From Streptomyces sp. sk2.1 (GTDB lineage: Bacteria; Actinomycetota; Actinomycetes; Streptomycetales; Streptomycetaceae): a stretch of DNA of 32,148 nucleotides. Positions 1-6,578 of this stretch are shown here, in pieces. Made by a program: the position numbers and the translations under genes. A model generated the notes under the pieces. The model did not search any database. It saw only the letters and a program-made list of their open reading frames with translations, and was not told the origin of the DNA. Position 1 is the stretch's first letter. Each line of letters opens with the position of its first letter. Location: positions 120,605-152,752 of the forward strand of contig NZ_RDBO01000045.1 of the NCBI RefSeq assembly GCF_008120935.1, read 5' to 3'.

Positions 1-397
1 AGGACGGACCGACGGACGGACCGGGGGCCCGCAGTTCGCACCAGACCGTCTTGCCGCGCGGCCCCTGCTCGACGCCCCACCGCAGCGCCAGCGCGTCCAC
101 GAGCGCCAGCCCCCGCCCCGACTCGTCACCGCCCGCCGCACTCCGTATCACCGGCCAGGCGCCCGGTTCGGGATCGCTCAGCTCGACGCGGATCCGGCCG
201 GTGCACGTACCGCTGACCCGGAGCGTCACCGGCGTCCCCTCCCCGAGGTGCACGATCGCATTGGTCAGCAACTCGCTGACGCAGAGCAGCAGATCGGGCG
301 AATCCGCGCCCCCGCACCGCTCCCGCAGGGTCCGCCGCACCTCCGGTACGGCCTTCGGCACCGCGAGCAGGTCCAGCGCGACCGGCAACGGGCTCAT
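1..397 (-). CDS. RsbW-like ATP-binding protein (HATPase_c_2), 3' end beyond window
   Basis: Partial gene: 132 codons are visible and no stop is reached before the left edge. The translation begins MSPLPVALDLLAVPKAVPEV and shows the GHKL-fold ATPase pattern of Streptomyces anti-sigma-factor-like kinases: an N box ELLTNAIVH (residues 42-50) with the catalytic Glu and Mg-binding Asn, a degenerate G1 region around ELSDPEPG (72-79), and a G2 loop GRGLAL (94-99). Such small cytoplasmic proteins bind ATP and are thought to act in partner-switching or WhiJ-type regulation. The ATG overlaps the stop of the upstream small gene (ATGA), so translation is probably coupled. The divergent XRE/DUF5753 gene across the intergenic region completes the usual WhiJ-like grouping. 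Whether it phosphorylates or binds an anti-anti-sigma factor cannot be told from sequence. Confidence 0.85.
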   Translation of the reverse strand, partial: MSPLPVALDLLAVPKAVPEVRRTLRERCGGADSPDLLLCVSELLTNAIVHLGEGTPVTLRVSGTCTGRIRVELSDPEPGAWPVIRSAAGGDESGRGLALVDALALRWGVEQGPRGKTVWCELRAPGPSVGPS

Positions 398-663
398 CCC
401 CCGGCCGCCGAACGCAACACCTCGGCCAGCCGGTGCGCGGTGACCGCGTTGCAGTTGCCGAGCGCGATCAACGGCGGCCGGGTCGTCCACCCGGCGAGGG
501 TCAGCGGATCGACCCCGAGCGACGGCAGGGTGATGCCGTGCGCGGTGAGCGCGTCCCGCAACGCGTCGATGGCCGCGCCGACGTCGTAGGTGGGGATGTC
601 GTGCATGGATGTGCCGTCCGACGCGGATGCGTCGCCATGCCTGCCGTCGGGCTTGTCGTTCAT
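394..663 (-). CDS. Small hypothetical protein of the WhiJ-like locus
   Basis: A protein of 89 residues starting MNDKPDGRHGDAS. I chose the ATG at 663 because an AAAGGTG purine stretch lies about 11 bases upstream; a shorter form starting MHDIPTYDVG is also possible, and an upstream in-frame ATG at 708 looks too far out. The C-terminal half (ALTAHGITLPSLGVDPLTLAG, then ...LIALGNCNAVTAHRLAEVL) resembles short proteins often found next to RsbW-like ATPases in Streptomyces, but I recognise no named domain. It has no membrane segment or signal peptide. Its TGA overlaps the ATG of the ATPase gene, so the two form a coupled operon transcribed away from the XRE/DUF5753 gene. Function unknown. Confidence 0.7.
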   Translation of the reverse strand: MNDKPDGRHGDASASDGTSMHDIPTYDVGAAIDALRDALTAHGITLPSLGVDPLTLAGWTTRPPLIALGNCNAVTAHRLAEVLRSAAGG

Positions 664-780
664 GAGGAGCCGTACACCTTTCGTTGCGCACTGTGACGAA
701 CACCTCACACGCTGCCGCGCGGACCTCTACTTTGAAAGGGTTTCCCGCTTCACGACGCACGGCGCGAAAGGTGGTCAAAG

Positions 781-1632
781 GTGGCTACGCGCAAGGAGAT
801 CGACGGTTCGGCAGGCGTCCCGCAGTTCTACGGCAAGGAGCTCCGCTACCAACGGGAGAAAGCCGGGATGACCCTGGAGAAGCTGTCGGAGGGCAGCTTC
901 TACGGCATCACGCTCCTCAGCGAGATCGAGCACGGCAACCGCAGCATCCCGCTGGACCTCGCCCAGCACGCGGACCGGGTGTTCGGCACGGACGGTTATT
1001 TCGCGCGGAGTTGCGAGGATGTACGGAAGGCCAGGAGAGGCGCCCACTCTTCGTACTTCGCTGCGGTCGCGGAGGCGGAGAAACGAGCCCGGACCATCAG
1101 CGAGTGGTCCGGCACTCTCATCCCTGGGCTGCTTCAGACCAGGTCGTACGCCGATGCAGTCGTCCGCTCCGCGCACTCCCTGGACACACAGGAAGAGGTC
1201 GAAGCCAAGATCGCCACCCGGCTGCAGCGGGCCCAGCTCTTCGACAACCCCAGGAAACCCGAGTACTGGGTGATCCTGCACGAGTCCCTGGTACACCATT
1301 CCATCATCCCGCCTGCGGAAATGGCCGAGCAGCTGGACCACATCGCTGCCCTGGTCCAGCACAGCCGCATTGTTGTGCAGGTCCTTCCGTGGAACGGACC
1401 GACCCGTGCTCTCTCGGAACTGCCCCTCTTCCTCATGGATTTCGACGACGAACCGTCGTTGCTCTACACCGAGGGCCCTTACCACGGTCAAACCATCGAC
1501 GATCCGGCCATCGTGGGGCGCTACCGCAAGGCATACGATCGGCTGAGGGCCGCCGCCTTGCCGCCGGAGGTGTCCCTCGCCCTGATCGAGAAGGCGGCTG
1601 AGGAGTACCGAAATGGCCGGCGTCGACCTTGA
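781..1632 (+). CDS. XRE-family regulator with DUF5753 (WhiJ/Scr1-like)
   Basis: A protein of 283 residues starting at a GTG. The N-terminal helix-turn-helix lies at about residues 17-75 (GKELRYQREKAGMTLEKLSE, then a recognition segment ending SEIEHGNRSIP). The rest is a DUF5753 domain, recognisable from SEWSGTLIPGLLQTRSYADA and the later motif VQVLPWNG. These are cytoplasmic regulators that typically pair with a DUF397 protein and an RsbW-like ATPase in Streptomyces, and several act in development (WhiJ, AbaA locus). The DUF397 stub starts inside this gene (20-base overlap), behind a GAGGAG ribosome site within its last codons. The target operator is not identifiable here. The protein looks intact. 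Confidence 0.92.
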   Translation: MATRKEIDGSAGVPQFYGKELRYQREKAGMTLEKLSEGSFYGITLLSEIEHGNRSIPLDLAQHADRVFGTDGYFARSCEDVRKARRGAHSSYFAAVAEAEKRARTISEWSGTLIPGLLQTRSYADAVVRSAHSLDTQEEVEAKIATRLQRAQLFDNPRKPEYWVILHESLVHHSIIPPAEMAEQLDHIAALVQHSRIVVQVLPWNGPTRALSELPLFLMDFDDEPSLLYTEGPYHGQTIDDPAIVGRYRKAYDRLRAAALPPEVSLALIEKAAEEYRNGRRRP

Positions 1633-1876
1633 CCTCAGCATTGCCACCTGGCGCAAAAGCAGTCACAGCAATGGAGACGGCGGCAACTGCCTCGAAGTCG
1701 CGGACGGGAACCCCTCCCGTACCCCCGAACGAGCGACCACCCCCTTCCCGAGCCTCAAAACCCGAACCCCGACTCCCGGAGCTCGGCCCCCGAGGCCCGG
1801 ACCCGGACGCGACCCGGGAAACAGGGAACGGGGAACGGGGAACGGTCTTGTCGTAGGCGGTGGATACCCTGCGGAA
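1613..1876 (+). pseudogene. Truncated DUF397 gene, reading in frame into the next gene
   Basis: Starts ATG at 1613 behind a good GAGGAG site inside the DUF5753 gene. The first 32 residues (ATWRKSSHSNGDGGNCLEVA core) are typical DUF397. The usual C-terminal half (a VPVRDSK-type strand followed by an F-x-W segment, about 60-70 residues in total) is missing. It is replaced by low-complexity Pro/Arg/Thr-rich sequence over a DNA stretch with GGGGAAC repeats (about 1823-1844). There is no stop in this frame, so translation would run through ATG 1877 to 2509, giving a 298-residue fusion. I read this as a decayed DUF397 whose stop was lost by indels; an intended fusion protein is less likely. DUF397 proteins are the partners of DUF5753 regulators. 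Confidence 0.6.
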
Positions 1877-2509
1877 ATGAGTAACGCGATGTGGGATGCC
1901 CTGGCAGCGACACCCCTCCCGGAAGTGCGGCGCCGCGCGGCCGTCATGGACGATCTCGCCGGGGTCGCACCGGTGACGGTGCCCGGCGCACACCGTCTGG
2001 CCTGGAACGACCGCGGCGGCCAGTCCGCGGTCTGGTACTTCGCGGAGGACGGCCGCGCGCTGCTGCTGACGTTCGACCACGAGTCGGACCTGAACCTGTA
2101 CGCCGAGGAGGACTACGACCTCCAGGAGTCCTTCTACAAGGGCGTCCCCGAGTCCCTCGTCACCCTGGTCCGCGACCGGCCCGAGAACTACGAGTCGCTG
2201 AACCTCACGGACCCCGGGACGGGCCGGACGATCCACTACGCGGGCGGCGTCTTCTGGTACGACGGCACCCGCTGGCACGTGTCCGACGGCCTGACGGAGT
2301 ACTGCGAGGACGAGGACGCGGACCTGTTCGCCGACTCCGGCTTCGGCTACTGCCTCGACTCCTACCGTTTCGGCCAGGACTTCACCCCGGAGGCCGTCGT
2401 GAAGGCCCGGAGCGAGGACGGGCTGTACGAGGACGAGGAGGAGAAGGAAGCGGCCCTGCTCACCCTCCGCGAGGTCTTCGCCCGTCACGACCATGACGCG
2501 CCCCTCTGA
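1877..2509 (+). CDS. Hypothetical acidic protein
   Basis: A protein of 210 residues starting MSNAMWDALAATPLPEVRRR. The ATG at 1877 is chosen because the sequence becomes protein-like there, and a GGTGG stretch lies upstream; the same frame is open back to 1613. It is soluble and acidic, with Asp/Glu clusters (residues 150-160 and near the C terminus, DEEEKEAALL), many Tyr and Trp, and no signal peptide or membrane segment. I recognise no domain; the middle part (WYFAEDGRALLLTFDHESDLNLYAEE, shown in two overlapping pieces: WYFAEDGRALLLTF and TFDHESDLNLYAEE) looks like a beta-rich globular fold of the kind seen in Streptomyces hypothetical proteins next to immunity or regulatory genes. It may be expressed with the DUF5753/DUF397 genes or alone. 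Confidence 0.65.
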   Translation: MSNAMWDALAATPLPEVRRRAAVMDDLAGVAPVTVPGAHRLAWNDRGGQSAVWYFAEDGRALLLTFDHESDLNLYAEEDYDLQESFYKGVPESLVTLVRDRPENYESLNLTDPGTGRTIHYAGGVFWYDGTRWHVSDGLTEYCEDEDADLFADSGFGYCLDSYRFGQDFTPEAVVKARSEDGLYEDEEEKEAALLTLREVFARHDHDAPL

Positions 2510-2532
2510 TGCGATGACGACCGGCACGGCGC

Positions 2533-2578
2533 GTAAACTTTAGTTTACTTAGCCGGGCTCGGAAACTATAGTTGTCGC
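2533..2578 (+). promoter_or_regulatory. Promoter with two palindromic operators, leaderless start
   Basis: Seen directly: a perfect inverted repeat GTAAACTTTAGTTTAC (2533-2548) and a perfect 10-bp palindrome AACTATAGTT (2564-2573). A promoter fits across them: -35 TTTACT (2544-2549), a 17-base spacer, and -10 TATAGT (2567-2572). The expected transcription start is then at or within a base or so of ATG 2579, so the mRNA would be leaderless; there is no ribosome site before this ATG. Both palindromes share the core AACT-WW-AGTT, which suggests one regulator binds both, covering -35 and -10. The downstream protein has an HTH-like segment and may regulate itself; that part is inference. Confidence 0.6.
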
Positions 2579-3118
2579 ATGACGGCTTCTGAGATCACCC
2601 CGGAAGAGCAGGTAGAGCTCGACAAGGCCCTGTACGACGCCTTGAACCCCCTGGCCTCGGCCATCCGCTCCCGGGAGACCGGGCTGCCCGCCGACCGCAT
2701 GTGGGAGGCGAATCCCATCGAAGTGGCGCTGTCCGTCCTGGCCGCGTGGAAGGTGATGGATGGGGAGGTGAAGCGGCTCACGGAGCAGGCTGCGGCAACC
2801 GCCGGCTCCTACGGCGCGAGTTATGAGCAGTTGGGGGCCGTCTGGGGCATCACCCGGCAGGGCGCCCGCAAGAAATGGCCCGAGGCCGTCAGCCGCCCGG
2901 CACCCGCGACAGCGGGCAGAAGCACGCTTGCGTTGTTCGGAGGGACTGCTGAGCTGACGCAGTCGCCTTCCGGCGATTGGGGCTGGACCGGACGAGGCGC
3001 CGACGGAGCAGCCGGCACGGCCGCCGATGGGGCACCGCATGCGACCGCCGAAGAAGCAGCGGCCCACGCGGGCGCATTCCTCAAAGAGCACGCCCTCGGC
3101 ATCGGCGATCAGCCCTAG
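2579..3118 (+). CDS. Small protein with HTH-like segment
   Basis: A protein of 179 residues starting MTASEITPEEQVELDKAL. Residues about 80-101 (SYGASYEQLGAVWGITRQGA and the following RKKWP) match the helix-turn-helix-like stretch found in many small Streptomyces proteins that choose between related DNA or act as replication/plasmid-type accessory regulators. The C-terminal third is Ala/Gly-rich and begins with a segment, LALFGGTAELTQSPSGDW, likely a short beta domain. It has no membrane segment. The ATG directly follows a promoter-like sequence without a Shine-Dalgarno site, so leaderless translation is expected. Its stop overlaps the end of the IS5-type remnant on the opposite strand by 4 bases. 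DNA binding is plausible; the specific function is unknown. Confidence 0.75.
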   Translation: MTASEITPEEQVELDKALYDALNPLASAIRSRETGLPADRMWEANPIEVALSVLAAWKVMDGEVKRLTEQAAATAGSYGASYEQLGAVWGITRQGARKKWPEAVSRPAPATAGRSTLALFGGTAELTQSPSGDWGWTGRGADGAAGTAADGAPHATAEEAAAHAGAFLKEHALGIGDQP

Positions 3119-3408
3119 AACTTCTCACGTGGGGCACCTGCGGGCCCGGATGAGGTGGAAGCCAGGTGGAACGCGGCCTGGCGGGCAGTGGCGAGCTTGT
3201 CCGTTCGCACGGCCGGGCCGCGCCACCGCTTGAGCCGGTCGATGCGGCGTTCGACCGCGGGCGCGTCACCCGCCCGGCCGGGCATGAGCACGAAAGCGAG
3301 CGGCCGGCAGCGGCTGCCCGCGGCACGGCGGATCCTCATGGCCGGCCCGCCGCGGGACCGCCCGAGGGCGCGGCCGTCCGGCCCGCCGATGCATGTACGG
3401 GCAAGCGG
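3115..3408 (-). pseudogene. Remnant of IS5-family DDE transposase with internal deletion
   Basis: On the minus strand an open stretch encodes about 97 residues with clear transposase signatures. ALGRSRGGPAMRIRRAAGSR is followed by CRPLAFVLMPGRAGDAP, the usual segment after the first catalytic Asp region in Streptomyces IS5-type transposases (normally ALGRSRGGLTTKIHLAADG, then RCRPLAFVLTPGQAGDAP). It jumps straight to VERRIDRLKRWRGPAVRTDK, the C-terminal region holding the final Glu (normally VERCINRLKQWRGLATRYDK). The roughly 80 residues usually between these are missing, and the N-terminal part is absent. It is a dead fragment marking an old insertion between the flanking genes. No terminal inverted repeats were found. 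Confidence 0.75.
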
Positions 3409-3476
3409 CGTTTCGGCATGCCGAGCGGGGGCGCCCGCAGCGTCATCCGCGCCCGGAGTCGTTCCGGAACCACCGG

Positions 3477-5213
3477 TCACCGGCCGTCGAGCCGGAGCGG
3501 CGGGTTCGGATCGGTGTCGTCGCTCATGAAGTCCTTCATGCCCTGCCACAGCGAGCGGGCTTGGTGGACGGTGGCCCCCCGGACACCGGCCAGGACCTCC
3601 GGGCGCTCGCCGAAGCCGACCGGGAGCGGCGGGAGGCCCAGCGTGGCCAGGGTGCGGATCAGGAGCTCCGACGGGTCGCCCGGGTCGCGCAGCAGCCGTG
3701 CCACCTCGCGGGCGTCGCCGCTGCCGGCCGCCGCGACGAACAGTTCCGCGTGCTGTTGCGCGGTCTCCTGCGACGGTGTCGCCCCGGGCCCCGCCCACCG
3801 GTGCCGGGCGGTCGTACTGCCCTTGCCGACGACGGTCAGGGCCCGGGAGTCGATCCCTTCGCAGTGGGCGACCAGGGTGGTCAGCCGAGTGGCACCGAAC
3901 GCGGATTCCGCGACCCTTGCCAGTCCGTCGAGGCGCAGCAGCGTCGCGCGGCGCCCGCGCTTGCCGGGTGCCTCCTGCGACGGGGCCGTCTCCATCAGCG
4001 TCCACCGTCCGGCCGGAGCGAGCCGGACGGTCGCCCCGCACAGCAGCAGTTCCTGCGAGACGCGTTGCGGCGAGGTGGGCACGTACGCGATCTCCTGTGC
4101 CGCCTGCGGCCACGCGGATTCCGGCAGCGGCACCGCGGGGGCGGGGACGGTGCCGTTGCGGGGGACGGAGGCGGCGAGCCGGGACCGGGCGTGGTCCCGG
4201 AAGTGCAGAAATGCCTGCAAGGGGTCCCCTGCGTAGGCCCACGGGTACTCGGTGGCGTGCCGCCCGATGGAGCGGTAGACGTCCAGCGACTCGGCCCAGC
4301 GTTCCTGGCGGTTCAGCGCCCACACCAGGTGGTTGCGGATCAGGCGGGCACCACGGTCCTCGGGCGGGCGCGACGCGGAGTACGCCTGCGCCGTGGCGAT
4401 GATCGCGTCGGTCCGGTCGGCGCCGGAAGATTCCTGGCCGCCGTTCCTGCCCGGACGCCTCCCCTTCCTGTCCCCCTCTCTGTCCCCCCCGATGCCGACT
4501 TCCGTCAGTGCCACGACCTCCAGGGCGCGGACGGGGGAGCCCTGCGGGGCGTCGGCGGCGGCGCGGGCCACGTGGTCGAGCATCTCCTCGTGGCTGCCGT
4601 ACCACTTGGCGGAGAGGAACTGCACGGCCTGGAGGTGGGTGGGCAAGTGGTGGGGCCCGCAGCTGAGCGCCCGGCTCAGGCAGTCGTCGAAGACCTCGCG
4701 CGGTGCCTGCGCACCGATGCAGTGGGCCAGGACCGCGGACCACGGGACCGGGTCGCCGGGGCCGGCCGCCACGGCCGCTTCGACGACCGGCAGCGCGTCG
4801 TCCAGCAGCGAGAAGAAGGCGCGGAACCGGTCCGCGGCCACGTCCTTCGCGTACGCGCCCGTACGGACCTTCTGCGCCTCGGCGATCCGCCGGAACGCCT
4901 CGACGACGAGGGCGTCGGGGTCGTCCGGCGACTCGGCCAGCCAGGCGTTCAGCCACGCCGCGTCGTCCACGGCGATTTCGGCGAGGGCACGCACGGACTC
5001 GTCCCGCAGGGTCCAGTCGGCCTCTTCGCGCGTGGTGGCGAGGAGTACGCGGGCCGGTGCGTACGCGCCACGGCGGGCGGCGGCCATGGCGTCGGTGGCG
5101 CGTGCGTCCGGTGCGCCGACCACGACTGCGTGGTCCGGCGGCAGCCCGACTCCCGTCGCCTCCAGATGCCGGACCATGCGTGCCGCCTTGCCGAACACGT
5201 ACGCCTCCTCCAT
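3477..5213 (-). CDS. Large hypothetical protein, DUF4034-like
   Basis: A protein of 578 residues starting MEEAYVFGKAARMVRHLEAT; this ATG is preceded by CAGG at a usable distance, and the frame is open upstream to 5300 without protein-like sequence. Residues about 20-300 are helical and repeat-like. They resemble DUF4034/TPR-type proteins (for example a segment HLQAVQFLSAKWYGSHEEML followed by a VALTEVG stretch). A charged low-complexity insert, GDREGDRKGRRPGRNGGQ, interrupts the protein after about residue 245. The C-terminal half has a beta-rich segment and another helical region. There is no signal peptide or clear membrane segment. The gene stands alone, between the transposase remnant and the Nudix gene. 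Function unknown; the DUF4034 assignment is from memory of the pattern and should be tested by profile search. Confidence 0.7.
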   Translation of the reverse strand: MEEAYVFGKAARMVRHLEATGVGLPPDHAVVVGAPDARATDAMAAARRGAYAPARVLLATTREEADWTLRDESVRALAEIAVDDAAWLNAWLAESPDDPDALVVEAFRRIAEAQKVRTGAYAKDVAADRFRAFFSLLDDALPVVEAAVAAGPGDPVPWSAVLAHCIGAQAPREVFDDCLSRALSCGPHHLPTHLQAVQFLSAKWYGSHEEMLDHVARAAADAPQGSPVRALEVVALTEVGIGGDREGDRKGRRPGRNGGQESSGADRTDAIIATAQAYSASRPPEDRGARLIRNHLVWALNRQERWAESLDVYRSIGRHATEYPWAYAGDPLQAFLHFRDHARSRLAASVPRNGTVPAPAVPLPESAWPQAAQEIAYVPTSPQRVSQELLLCGATVRLAPAGRWTLMETAPSQEAPGKRGRRATLLRLDGLARVAESAFGATRLTTLVAHCEGIDSRALTVVGKGSTTARHRWAGPGATPSQETAQQHAELFVAAAGSGDAREVARLLRDPGDPSELLIRTLATLGLPPLPVGFGERPEVLAGVRGATVHQARSLWQGMKDFMSDDTDPNPPLRLDGR

Positions 5214-5393
5214 GAAACCTGCACGTGCCCGCCATGATCGTTTCTGTGCCGCGCTCCCGGCAGGACCGACCGCGGAGTCGTGTCCATAACGCCGTCGCAA
5301 CGTGACCTCTACGGCGCCATGTCATGAAGTGTCATGAACCGGCGCCCACTTGATCCGCTCGCGGGACCCGACTCCAGGCCCTGCCCGACTGCC

Positions 5394-5437
5394 GGCCTCC
5401 GGGCCTCCGGGCCTCCGGGCCTCCGGGCCTCCGGGCC
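5394..5437. repeat. Perfect tandem repeat of GGGCCTCC
   Basis: About 5.5 head-to-tail copies of the octamer GGGCCTCC lie in the 247-base gap between the DUF4034-like gene and the Nudix gene. Units are identical, so copy number is probably unstable by slippage. No gene overlaps it. Confidence 0.95.
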
Positions 5438-5460
5438 AAGTATTTCCGCAGATCACGGAC

Positions 5461-5898
5461 CTACGCCGCGAGCACACCCCGTTGCCTCAGGAGCGGGAGC
5501 ACATGATCCCGCACGGCCGGAGCGAGGTGAAGGTCCTCCTCGCGACCGGACACCCAACGCATCCGTGCCAGTTCAGCGGCGGGGAACGGTGTCCCGCCGA
5601 GACGCGCCTGGAAGACGGTCATCCGCATGGGGACACCCTCCAGAGCCGCGACGGCCTCGACGTCCACGAGGAACCGCGGATCCAGGGGCTGGACGCCGAG
5701 CTCCTCCTCGAATTCCCGCATCAGGGTTTCCCGCGCCCCCTCATCGGCGTCGGGCTTTCCGCCCGGGAGGTAGAAGACCTCGGGTGCCGCCTTCTTGCTC
5801 ACCACCAGGAGTCGCCCGTCCTGGACGACCGCGGCCGCGACAACGACAAGGGGCTCGCTCTGCGCCGACGACGAACCCGCCGCGTGTACTTGATCCAT
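5461..5898 (-). CDS. Nudix hydrolase
   Basis: A protein of 145 residues starting MDQVHAAGSSSAQSEPLVVV. It has a perfect Nudix box at residues 47-69: G-x5-E-x7-REFEEELGV, with the Mg-binding Glu residues in REFEEE. Nudix enzymes hydrolyse a nucleoside diphosphate linked to another group (damaged nucleotides, ADP-ribose, NADH, dinucleotide polyphosphates); the substrate cannot be told here. The strand before the box (LVVSKKAAPEVFYLPGGKPD) and the C-terminal segment (RMRWVSGREEDLHLAPAVRD) match the MutT-like single-domain length. It lies 68 bases downstream of the VOC gene on the same strand and could share its transcript. It is cytoplasmic and appears intact. Confidence 0.93.
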   Translation of the reverse strand: MDQVHAAGSSSAQSEPLVVVAAAVVQDGRLLVVSKKAAPEVFYLPGGKPDADEGARETLMREFEEELGVQPLDPRFLVDVEAVAALEGVPMRMTVFQARLGGTPFPAAELARMRWVSGREEDLHLAPAVRDHVLPLLRQRGVLAA

Positions 5899-5966
5899 GC
5901 ACGCAATCCTCCCGGACGAGAAGAGGAAGGCCGGCTCTCTCCCCCGCCCCTCCACCGCAACGCGGT

Positions 5967-6416
5967 CTAGACGACGTCGAACTCGTTGCCCTCCGGGTCC
6001 TGGAGCAGGACGGCGTACTGCCCCATGTCCGGCTCGTCCGCGATCCGAACCACACCGGCCCCGGCCTCGACCAGTCTCTCCACCGCGGCGGTGACCCGCT
6101 GCGTGCGGACCTCCAACGGGACGTCGCGCCCGCCGCCGACCTTCAGGTCGAAGTGGATGCGGTTCTTGATGGTCTTGGGTTCCGGAACCTGCTGGAACCA
6201 CACCCGCGGCCCCCGCCCCGCGGGATCGATGATCGACTCCGGTATGTCCCCCGCACCCGCGGGCAGCTCCTCCTCGGGCACCCCCATGGCCGCCCAGTAA
6301 TCCCGCCACGTGACATGACCGGCCGGCGGGGGTTCGGGCACGTACCCCAGAGCCTCGCTCCAGAACGCCACCATCCTCTGCGGATCGGCACAGTCGATCG
6401 TCAGCTGCACGGTCAT
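5967..6416 (-). CDS. VOC-family protein (glyoxalase-like fold)
   Basis: A protein of 149 residues starting MTVQLTIDCADPQRMVAFWS. I chose ATG 6416 because GGGG lies 7 bases upstream; an ATG at 6422 would add two residues. The sequence has the two beta-alpha-beta-beta-beta modules of the vicinal oxygen chelate superfamily: ADPQRMVAFWSEALGY in the first, and KNRIHFDLKV followed by LLQDPEGNEFDVV in the second. The closing DPEGNEF motif and the IHFDL strand are typical of actinobacterial glyoxalase-like proteins, most of which have no proven substrate. They may act as metal-dependent dioxygenase, lyase or resistance proteins. Nudix lies downstream on the same strand; the DyP peroxidase gene is divergent. 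Confidence 0.9.
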   Translation of the reverse strand: MTVQLTIDCADPQRMVAFWSEALGYVPEPPPAGHVTWRDYWAAMGVPEEELPAGAGDIPESIIDPAGRGPRVWFQQVPEPKTIKNRIHFDLKVGGGRDVPLEVRTQRVTAAVERLVEAGAGVVRIADEPDMGQYAVLLQDPEGNEFDVV

Positions 6417-6578
6417 CTCCATGCCCCGAGCCTGACAGACACCTCTGACATCCACCCCGGACCGCCCTCGCGAGAGGCCCTGGACTCGGGCTCCGGGCAC
6501 AACTGTCGCGGACGCGCTTCGGTTGACAAGATGAGAAGTCGATGAAGCAGCAGGCCCATCGAAGCGAGCGAGGTCGAA

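Noticed and set aside
3166..4402. Plus-strand frames opposite the DUF4034-like gene and IS remnant
   Set aside because: Low-complexity Arg/Ser/Pro translations without motifs; the minus strand has the better coding pattern.
3409..5325. 736-residue minus-strand frame overlapping the DUF4034-like gene
   Set aside because: Only its last 97 residues are meaningful (transposase remnant); the rest is an Arg-rich out-of-frame shadow.
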